The notes below the pieces were generated by a model. It did no database searches. It worked only from the letters and a program-made list of their open reading frames with translations, and had not been told where the DNA came from. A DNA stretch of 10,658 nt from Syntrophobacterales bacterium (GTDB lineage Bacteria > Desulfobacterota > Desulfobaccia > Desulfobaccales > 0-14-0-80-60-11), in assembly GCA_023229795.1 (NCBI GenBank), contig JALNYP010000095.1:1-10658 (forward strand). Direction: 5' to 3'. The translations under genes were made by a program, and so were the position numbers. Below are positions 6,142 to 10,658 of the stretch, piece by piece. Every line of letters begins with the position of its first letter. Position 1 is the stretch's first letter.

Positions 6142-7593
6142 ATGCACAAGAACTGGAAACAGCGTTGGGGCCGGACCCTCGGCTATCTCTTCTGGGGCGC
6201 GGCGGGCCTGGGTCTCATCGTCATCCTGCTGTGGATGGCGGCGGGCCATCTGGACTTCGACGACCCCACCGTGGGGCTGAAAACCCCGGTGGATTCGGTG
6301 GGCGCCAAAACCGACGTGACGGTGGTCGCCGCCGACCAGAGCAGCGGCTTGAAAAAGGTCAAAGTCACGTTTTCCCAGGGGGAGCAAAGCAAGGTGCTGC
6401 TGGACCGCAGCTTTCCTCCGGGCGGGACGCGGGGGGAGACCGTCGAGATCCCCGTGACCCTGGAACCCAAGGCCCTGGGTTTTAAGGAAGGCAAGGCCAA
6501 GTTAACTGTCGAGGCCTGGGACCGCTCCTGGAGCCACCTGTTTCGCGGCCACACCGCCTCCCTGACCCGGGAGGTGGTCATCGACCTGGTGCCCGTCACC
6601 CTGAGCTTTCAGGCCGTGAGCCATCTGCTCCATGCCGGCGGCACCGGGGTTATGGCGTATCGCCTCAATAAAGAGGTCAAGGAATCCGGCGTCCGGGTGG
6701 GAGACCGGTTCTTTCAGGGTTTTCCCAATCCCAAGGGGACCAAGGGTGACTACGTAGTGCTGTTCCCGGTGCCCCAGGAAGGCGCGGCCGCGTTTCAGGT
6801 GGAACTGCTGGCCCGGCCGTCCGTGGGCCAGGAGGTCAAGCAGGCGGTGTCCCTGAAGGCCAAACCGCGCAAGTGGCGGCACGACAGCCTCAATCTCCCG
6901 GACAACTTTTTGCGCAAGGTGGCTTCGACCCTGCCGGTGCCCAATCCCAGCGACCTGTTGGGCTCCTACCTCGAGGTCAACCGCAACCTTAGGGCCAAGA
7001 ACCATGCGACCTACCGGAAGCTCGGCCTGCAAAGCAATCCGCAACCCCTCTGGTCCGGGGCCTTTCAGCGCTTCTACGGCAAGCCCATGGCCCGGTTCGG
7101 GGACCGGCGCACCTATCTGTACCAGGGAAAAGCCGTGGACCAGCAGACCCATCTGGGCGAGGACCTGGCCTCCCTGGTCAACAGCCCGGTGTACGCCGGC
7201 AACAACGGCGTGGTGGTCTTTGCCGATGACCTGGGGATTTATGGGAAAACGGTGATCCTGGACCACGGCCTGGGGGTCTTTTCCAGCTATAGCCACATGA
7301 GCAAGATTGATGCAAAGGTGGGCGACAAGGTGCAGAAAGGCGCCACCCTGGGCCTAACCGGCACCACCGGCCTGGCGGCCGGCGACCACCTCCATTTCGC
7401 CATCAACCTCCAGGGCGAGTTTGTGGATCCCCTGGAGTGGTGGGACCCCCACTGGCTCAGGGACCAGGTGGAAGGGGTCTGGGGTCAGGCCGGGGCTCCG
7501 GCGCCCGCGGCCGCGGCCGCCGAGGGCGGGGAGAAGAAGGCCAAGGGCAAGAAAAAACCCCGCCGGGCCAAAGGCAAGAAGAAGACCAACTAA
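6142..7593 (+). CDS. Membrane-anchored M23 family metallopeptidase
   Basis: A 483-residue LytM/M23 peptidase, the family that cleaves peptide cross-bridges of peptidoglycan. A short positive N-terminus (HKNWKQRWGR) is followed by one membrane helix (about 13-33), placing the rest in the periplasm. Residues about 40-330 form a large beta-rich region of unknown role. The M23 domain spans about 330-435 and is complete for catalysis: H337 and D341 in the HLGED motif, H385 in the SYSHM motif, and H416 and H418 in the GDHLHFAI motif. So it should be active rather than a degenerate EnvC/NlpD-type activator. The C-terminus is an Ala/Pro linker, then a Lys/Arg-rich tail (KKAKGKKKPRRAKGKKK), likely to bind acidic wall polymers or nucleic acid. 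ATG 6142 has no Shine-Dalgarno sequence, and no better in-frame start is apparent downstream before the membrane helix. Divergent from copA. Confidence 0.9.
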   Translation: MHKNWKQRWGRTLGYLFWGAAGLGLIVILLWMAAGHLDFDDPTVGLKTPVDSVGAKTDVTVVAADQSSGLKKVKVTFSQGEQSKVLLDRSFPPGGTRGETVEIPVTLEPKALGFKEGKAKLTVEAWDRSWSHLFRGHTASLTREVVIDLVPVTLSFQAVSHLLHAGGTGVMAYRLNKEVKESGVRVGDRFFQGFPNPKGTKGDYVVLFPVPQEGAAAFQVELLARPSVGQEVKQAVSLKAKPRKWRHDSLNLPDNFLRKVASTLPVPNPSDLLGSYLEVNRNLRAKNHATYRKLGLQSNPQPLWSGAFQRFYGKPMARFGDRRTYLYQGKAVDQQTHLGEDLASLVNSPVYAGNNGVVVFADDLGIYGKTVILDHGLGVFSSYSHMSKIDAKVGDKVQKGATLGLTGTTGLAAGDHLHFAINLQGEFVDPLEWWDPHWLRDQVEGVWGQAGAPAPAAAAAEGGEKKAKGKKKPRRAKGKKKTN

Positions 7594-7610
7594 GGACCCG
7601 ACCTTACCCG

Positions 7611-7663
7611 GGCCCCAGGACCCCGGGGGGAAAGCCGCAGCACTTCCCGGCCGGCCTGGGGCC
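7611..7663 (+). terminator. Long GC-rich hairpin after the M23 gene, possible terminator
   Basis: GGCCCCAGG (7611-7619) is perfectly complementary to CCTGGGGCC (7655-7663). The 35-base interior can partly pair further (a GGGGAA/TTCCC helix). It starts 17 bases after the stop of the M23 gene. There is no T run after it, so factor-independent termination would be weak; an mRNA 3'-end stabiliser is the alternative. Confidence 0.4.
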
Positions 7664-7719
7664 TGATTGATTGGGCCTCAAAGTCCGAGACTCATAGTGA
7701 TTGGGAAAAACTCCGGGGC

Positions 7720-7763
7720 GGGGACGGGCTGGATGCCGTCCCCGGGGACGCGCCGGCGTCCCC
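7720..7763. repeat. Two abutting GGGGACG hairpins upstream of yciO
   Basis: The first hairpin is GGGGACGG (7720-7727) with CCGTCCCC (7736-7743) and an eight-base loop. The second follows without a gap: GGGGACGC (7744-7751) with GCGTCCCC (7756-7763) and loop GCCG. Because all four arms share GGGGACG or its complement, either left arm can pair with either right arm. They end 30 bases before the yciO start. Function is unknown; they may be extragenic palindromes or a leader structure. Confidence 0.6.
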
Positions 7764-7793
7764 GCGGCGCCCCTGACCTGAAAGAAGGGCCTC

Positions 7794-8402
7794 ATGATTA
7801 TCAAGATCAACTCCGACAACCCCCAGGAGCGCCTCCTGCGCAAGGCCGTGGAAGTCCTCCTCGGGGGCGGTCTCATCGCCTATCCCACCGACACCTGCTA
7901 CGCCATCGGCTGTGATCTCTATAACCTGAAAGGCATCAACCGCATCTACCACCTGAAGCGCCAGCCCCTGAACAAGCCCTTCAGCATCATCTGCCGGGAC
8001 CTGAAGAACATCAGCGAATACGCCCTGGTGGGCAACTACGCCTACAAGGCCATGAAGCGCCTGCTGCCCGGCCCCTATACCTTCGTGCTGGAGGCCTCCC
8101 GCCAGGTGCCCAAAATCCTCCAAACCAAGCGCCGCACCGTGGGCATCCGGGTGCCGGACCATCCCATCGCCCTGGGACTGGTGGGCCTTTTGGGGCATCC
8201 GATCATCACCACCACCGCGGCCCTGCCGGATGCCCCGGTGGAGAGCGACCCTTACGAGATCGAGGCCAAATTCAAGCCCCACCTGGCCCTGGTCATCGAC
8301 GGCGGCATCGTCCTGCCGGAGCCTTCCAGCGTCATTTCCTTAATCGACGACGTGCCCGAGGTCATCCGGGAAGGCAAAGGGGATGTGTCGCTCTTTGCCT
8401 AA
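7794..8402 (+). CDS. yciO: YciO-type Sua5/YrdC family protein
   Basis: A 202-residue single-domain member of the Sua5/YciO/YrdC family. Sua5/TsaC enzymes make threonylcarbamoyl-AMP for the t6A modification of tRNAs reading ANN codons. The YciO branch has the same fold, and its own role is less certain. Seen here are SDNPQERLLRKAVE at the start, the AYPTDTCYAIGCD strand (about 29-41), the KRQPLNKPFSII basic patch (about 55-66), LPGPYTFVL, VGIRVPDHPI, TTAALPDA and SSVISL. The ending EVIREGKGDVSLF and the overall length match E. coli YciO better than TsaC/Sua5, and no Sua5 C-terminal domain is present. AAGAAGG lies four bases before ATG 7794. The gene is preceded by two tandem hairpins and followed by a long non-coding leader of another gene, so it is probably monocistronic. 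Confidence 0.9.
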   Translation: MIIKINSDNPQERLLRKAVEVLLGGGLIAYPTDTCYAIGCDLYNLKGINRIYHLKRQPLNKPFSIICRDLKNISEYALVGNYAYKAMKRLLPGPYTFVLEASRQVPKILQTKRRTVGIRVPDHPIALGLVGLLGHPIITTTAALPDAPVESDPYEIEAKFKPHLALVIDGGIVLPEPSSVISLIDDVPEVIREGKGDVSLFA

Positions 8403-8621
8403 ACATCACTAGGGATTCAATCCCGCCTGATAGACGCTAATTTAAGCGATCGCAGAGTCTGAGGTAGGGCTAGGATAGCCATAGTGGATAGCGGTTTTTT
8501 TATTCAAGCCGTGAATATATAGCAGTAATCTTCAATAACGCTTCCGCGGAAGATGAGTGCCCCTATGCTTATAAGATCGGTCCAAGAGTATTTAAGAATC
8601 ATGAAGAAAATTTAATAAAAT
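8403..8621. other. AT-richer intergenic region after yciO
   Basis: No gene is called. It contains a small hairpin just after the stop (GGGAT 8412-8416, ATCCC 8420-8424) and a single GCGATCGC octamer (8446-8453). There is also a perfect 12-base palindrome, CTTCCGCGGAAG (8541-8552), that could be an operator for the promoter to its right. A 55-codon frame without a start codon (8492-8659) crosses it and is discussed in the findings. Confidence 0.4.
8468..8501 (+). terminator. Weak candidate terminator of yciO
   Basis: A five-base-pair hairpin (GGCTA 8468-8472, TAGCC 8476-8480) is followed after 14 bases by seven T (8495-8501). The distance between stem and T run is longer than normal, so this is a weak call. 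Confidence 0.25.
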
Positions 8622-8647
8622 TTGACATTTTTTCTGCACTATGTAAT
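8622..8647 (+). promoter_or_regulatory. Promoter of the c-di-GMP riboswitch transcript
   Basis: A perfect TTGACA (8622-8627) is followed by TGTAAT (8642-8647), a five-of-six match to a -10 box, but only 14 bases apart. The same segment also resembles a sigma54 site: TTGACAT (8622-8628), five bases, then CTGCA (8634-8638). It has the correct 12-base distance between the G positions, though the -24 GG is GA. Either reading puts transcription start at about 8649-8654, at the front edge of the aptamer. Confidence 0.45.
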
Positions 8648-8654
8648 TGTACGG

Positions 8655-8737
8655 CTTAGCTAAAGCCAAACCTGTCGCGAGACGGGGACGGAAAGCCACG
8701 GGTCTTGTGAAGGAAGAGAAGACAGCCGGGTTACCTG
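8655..8737 (+). promoter_or_regulatory. Cyclic di-GMP-I (GEMM-I) riboswitch aptamer
   Basis: The sequence carries the conserved core of class I c-di-GMP riboswitches. In order: CCAAACC (8666-8672); helix P2 CCTGTC (8671-8676) and GACGGG (8681-8686) capped by the GNRA tetraloop GCGA; the joining segment GACGGAAAGCC (8687-8697); helix P3 GTCTT (8702-8706) with AAGAC (8719-8723); and the conserved 3' segment CCGGGTTACC (8726-8735). By alignment with the Vc2 aptamer from memory, the base equivalent to G20 is G (8665), as expected for c-di-GMP rather than the A found in cGAMP-sensing variants. P1 is not obvious. It precedes a secreted repeat protein gene by about 145 bases and overlaps an intrinsic terminator. 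Confidence 0.88.
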
Positions 8738-8764
8738 CAAAGGGAACTCGGCTCTTCTTTTGTT
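8725..8764 (+). terminator. Riboswitch expression platform: intrinsic terminator overlapping the aptamer
   Basis: GCCGGGTT (8725-8732) pairs with AACTCGGC (8745-8752) over eight base pairs (one G-U), followed by the pyrimidine tract TCTTCTTTTGTT (8753-8764). The left arm is the conserved 3' segment of the aptamer, so the terminator and the ligand-bound aptamer cannot form together. The simplest prediction is that c-di-GMP binding prevents termination and turns the downstream gene on. Confidence 0.75.
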
Positions 8765-8807
8765 GGACAGAAGAAGATCTCGCCAGAGCAAGGCCCTTTT
8801 TCTTCTG
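8753..8807 (+). repeat. Competing hairpins after the riboswitch terminator
   Basis: TCTTCTTTTGT (8753-8763) can pair with ACAGAAGAAGA (8767-8777) across a three-base loop, with one G-U pair; this would bury the U tract of the terminator. The same purine segment (CAGAAGAA, 8768-8775) can instead pair with TTCTTCTG (8800-8807). The two are mutually exclusive. Whether this has a regulatory role is not known. Confidence 0.45.
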
Positions 8808-8881
8808 CCAGGAAGGTCGGAATGAGAAGTCGCTCTAAGCACGATCTTTAACCGCAGTTCGCAAATGAGGGGAGAAGCGCC

Positions 8882-10561
8882 GTGCAGTCGAGGATAGCCA
8901 AACTGGGCAGGGGGAGATGGTGGCTGGTGGGGCTGGTCCTGGGGCTGGCAGTGGTCCTGGGGCCGGGTTGGGCAAAAGCTGGTACAATCTATGATACCGG
9001 CGGCACCTTCACGATGGGCGGCAGCGCCACCAATGATTATTTAATTTGCGGCGCCACACCGGCCGGCGCCGGCACCACCTTTATCCAGAATGCTTACACC
9101 TACACACTGACCAACTACCTCACCCTGGGCCGGGATACCGGCAGCAGCGGCATCTATAATCTGACCGGCACCGGCAATCTCTCGGCCGCAACTGAGTATA
9201 TCGGCAACTCCGGCAGCGGCAGCTTCACCCAGACCGGCGGCAGTCATACGGTGAGCACCGACCTCAATCTGGGCGAGAACTCCGGGGCCAGCGGCATCTA
9301 CAACCTGAGCGGCGGCAGCCTGGCGGTCTCCATTAGCGAGTTTGTCGGCGAATCCGGCGGCGGCGCCTTCACCCAGAGCGGCGGCACTAACACGGTGACC
9401 AACCACCTCATCCTGGGCAATTACACCGGCGCCAGTGGCACCTATAACTTGAGTGGCACCGGCAGCCTGGCGGTCTCCTATAGCGAATATATCGGCAACT
9501 CTGGCAGCGGCAGCTTCACCCAGAGCGGCGGCGCCAATACGGTGGGCGTCGACCTGAACCTGGGCTATGGCACCGGCGCCAGCGGCTCCTACTCGCTGGG
9601 CGCCGGCAGCCTGGCGGTCATCGGCAGCGAGCACGTCGGCTACTCCGGCGGCGGCGCCTTCGCCCAGAGCGGCGGCACCAATACGGTGAAGATCAACCTT
9701 GACCTGGGCGAGAACTCCGGGGCCAGCGGCAGCTATTCGCTGAGCGGCGGCAGCTTGGCGGTCATCGGCAGCAAGTACGTGGACAACTCCGGCAGCGAGT
9801 ACGTGGGCAACTCCGGCAGCGGCGCCTTCACCCAGAGCGGCGGCACCCACACGGTGAAAAATGACCTCAATCTGGGCTATGCTTCCGGCGCCAGCGGCAC
9901 CTATAACTTGAGCGGCGCCGGCAGCCTGGCGGTCTCCGGTAGCGAATATGTAGGCAACTCGGGCAGCGGCGCCTTCACCCAATCCGGCGGCACCAACACG
10001 ATGGGCACAGATCTTTATCTGGGCTATGCTTCCGGCGCCAGCGGCGCCTATTCGCTGAGCACCGGCAGCCTGACGGTCTCCGGTAACGAGTTCGTAGGTT
10101 CCTCCGGCAGCGGCGCCTTCACCCAGAGCGGCGGCACCCTGGCGGTCTCCGGTAACGAATATGTCGGCAACTCCGGCAGCGGCAGCTTTACCCAGAGCGG
10201 CGGCACCAATACAGTGGGCGGTGGCCTTTACCTGAGCATTGCCTCCGGCGGCAGCGCCACCTACTCGCTGAGCGGCGGCAGCCTGAAGGTCGCCGGTTCC
10301 GAGTGCGCCGGCTCCTATGGCATCGGCGCCTTCACCCAGAGCGGCGGCACCAACGCGGTGGGCAACAACCTTGTTCTGGGCTTTTTCACTGGCACCAGCG
10401 GCACCTACTCCCTGGGCGGCGGCAGCCTGGCTGTCGCCGGTAGCGAGTATGTCGGCAACGCCGGCAGCGGCGCCTTCACCCAGACGGGCGGCACCCACAC
10501 GGTGGGCAACGACCTCGACCTAGGCTCCTATTATACCAAGTTGCAGTCTATAGACAATTAA
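8882..10561 (+). CDS. Secreted T5SS/PEP-CTERM-associated repeat protein, 3'-truncated
   Basis: A 559-residue open frame from GTG 8882, with GAGGGGAG seven bases upstream; the nearby ATG at 8865 is out of frame. Residues 1-33 are a signal peptide (basic start, hydrophobic LVGLVLGLAVVLGPGW, cleavage after AKA). The remainder is built of units of about 48 residues with the pattern LxLGxxSGASGxYxLSGGSLAVSxSEYVGNSG, then SGxFTQSGGTNTV. These match the T5SS/PEP-CTERM-associated repeat, expected to fold as a parallel beta-helix passenger as in autotransporter adhesins and exopolysaccharide-associated exported proteins. Ten FTQSGG-like motifs are visible. No autotransporter barrel, PEP-CTERM anchor or other sorting signal follows: the last unit breaks off at LDLGSYYT and the frame ends 11 codons later, inside what looks like an insertion sequence. 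Its leader holds a c-di-GMP riboswitch, so a role in attachment or biofilm matrix is likely. Whether the truncated product is stable or retained is unknown. Confidence 0.88.
   Translation: MQSRIAKLGRGRWWLVGLVLGLAVVLGPGWAKAGTIYDTGGTFTMGGSATNDYLICGATPAGAGTTFIQNAYTYTLTNYLTLGRDTGSSGIYNLTGTGNLSAATEYIGNSGSGSFTQTGGSHTVSTDLNLGENSGASGIYNLSGGSLAVSISEFVGESGGGAFTQSGGTNTVTNHLILGNYTGASGTYNLSGTGSLAVSYSEYIGNSGSGSFTQSGGANTVGVDLNLGYGTGASGSYSLGAGSLAVIGSEHVGYSGGGAFAQSGGTNTVKINLDLGENSGASGSYSLSGGSLAVIGSKYVDNSGSEYVGNSGSGAFTQSGGTHTVKNDLNLGYASGASGTYNLSGAGSLAVSGSEYVGNSGSGAFTQSGGTNTMGTDLYLGYASGASGAYSLSTGSLTVSGNEFVGSSGSGAFTQSGGTLAVSGNEYVGNSGSGSFTQSGGTNTVGGGLYLSIASGGSATYSLSGGSLKVAGSECAGSYGIGAFTQSGGTNAVGNNLVLGFFTGTSGTYSLGGGSLAVAGSEYVGNAGSGAFTQTGGTHTVGNDLDLGSYYTKLQSIDN
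9113..10530 (+). repeat. Tandem array of about 144-base coding repeats
   Basis: The repeats encode beta-helix turns of about 48 residues, and many are near identical at DNA level around the FTQSGG block. Two departures from the period are visible. One is an extra 24-base copy (9767-9790 and 9791-9814, two differences). The other is a unit near 10120-10190 in which about 25 residues (the LxLG...SL half) are missing, so FTQSGG blocks are only 23 residues apart. Both look like products of recombination or slippage between repeats. Confidence 0.8.
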
Positions 10562-10658
10562 TAATCCAATCGAAGCCTGTGGTAGAGGCGACCAATTTTT
10601 TGTCGTTTTCCAACGCGACTAACGCTTCCACCAGACGATCTTCCACGGCATCCAGGCT
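10531..10658 (-). mobile_element. End of a probable insertion sequence interrupting the repeat protein gene
   Basis: At about 10529-10535 (TCCTATTATACC) the composition and coding pattern change abruptly from the GC-rich repeats to AT-richer DNA. A minus-strand transposase-like C-terminus begins 13-20 bases inside this boundary, the normal distance for an IS end. The junction contains TA dinucleotides, which would suit an IS630/Tc1-type element that targets TA. The other end lies outside the window, so inverted repeats and target duplication cannot be verified. Confidence 0.5.
10548..10658 (-). CDS. C-terminal fragment of a probable transposase (IS630-like)
   Basis: The last 36 codons of a minus-strand gene that begins outside the window. 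The visible part reads SLDAVEDRLVEALVALENDK, then KLVASTTGFDWIINCL and a TAG stop at 10548. A charged amphipathic helix followed by an L/V-S-x-TGF-W-I ending resembles the C-terminus of IS630-family DDE transposases, as far as I can judge from memory. None of the catalytic DDE residues is in view. The assignment also rests on its position at an abrupt break in the repeat protein gene. It overlaps the last 14 bases of that gene's open frame in antisense. Confidence 0.5.
   Translation of the reverse strand, partial: SLDAVEDRLVEALVALENDKKLVASTTGFDWIINCL

Noticed and set aside
6502..7296. 264-codon minus-strand frame within the M23 gene
   Set aside because: The plus-strand product has complete catalytic motifs; the antisense product has no recognisable feature.
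7692..8282. 196-codon minus-strand frame opposite yciO
   Set aside because: It is a shadow of a well-conserved Sua5/YciO gene and extends over the tandem hairpins.
8446..8453. GCGATCGC octamer like the cyanobacterial HIP1 element
   Set aside because: A single occurrence in the window; HIP1 genomes would be expected to show more copies in 10 kb.
8647..8838. 63-codon plus-strand frame beginning at the riboswitch
   Set aside because: It coincides with the conserved RNA core and terminator; the pattern is explained by RNA structure, not protein.
9041..10498. 485-codon minus-strand open frame opposite the repeat protein
   Set aside because: It is an Ala/Gly-rich mirror of the DNA repeats with no ribosome-binding site or motif; the plus strand has a signal peptide and a known repeat family.
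9113..10530. Regular repeats considered as a CRISPR array
   Set aside because: The period is about 144 bases, the repeats stay in one reading frame and encode a known beta-helix repeat; there are no short identical repeats with unique spacers.

Overview
The window looks like a piece of a GC-rich, Gram-negative, free-living bacterial chromosome. The gene set would suit a Desulfobacterota-type ('deltaproteobacterial') sulfate reducer or syntroph: a Spy/CpxP-like periplasmic protein, a CxxC-rich YkgJ-family protein, a single-HMA CopA, a c-di-GMP-I riboswitch, and a secreted protein made of T5SS/PEP-CTERM-associated repeats. The taxonomic guess rests on gene content and composition only; there is no phylogenetic marker.

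Layout. (1) 82-1463, minus strand: a tight three-gene unit in a locally AT-richer stretch. It holds a DUF433 antitoxin-like gene, a DUF5615 PIN-like toxin gene overlapping it by one base (TAATG), and, 12 bases further on, an unrecognised 257-residue protein with a degenerate PD-(D/E)xK-like motif. (2) 1609-2711: a terminator, a minus-strand periplasmic Spy/CpxP-like gene, and a plus-strand tyrosine-rich small lipoprotein. (3) 2788-3600: a YkgJ-type cysteine-cluster protein. (4) 3601-3835: a non-coding patch with three different hairpins. (5) 3836-6060, minus: a Cu(I) P1B-ATPase (copA). It has lost one base in a G/C run near its 3' end, so the open frame stops before the last membrane helix and its copper ligands. 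(6) 6142-7593, plus: a membrane-anchored M23 peptidase divergent from copA. (7) 7720-7763: two abutting GGGGACG hairpins, then yciO (7794-8402). (8) 8403-8881: a long leader region with a promoter, a c-di-GMP-I riboswitch aptamer and a mutually exclusive intrinsic terminator. (9) 8882-10561: the riboswitch-controlled gene, a secreted repeat protein of the adhesin/biofilm kind. It is cut off by what looks like an insertion sequence, whose transposase tail (minus strand) runs off the end of the window.

The most rewarding part is 8622-10658. A c-di-GMP-sensing 'ON' switch is predicted to let transcription continue into a cell-surface or secreted repeat protein, the classical logic of sessile growth. 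The target gene has been broken by a transposon, and its repeats show signs of internal recombination. The second point of interest is the copA frameshift, which removes a functionally essential end of the transporter unless it is corrected by frameshifting or is a sequence error.
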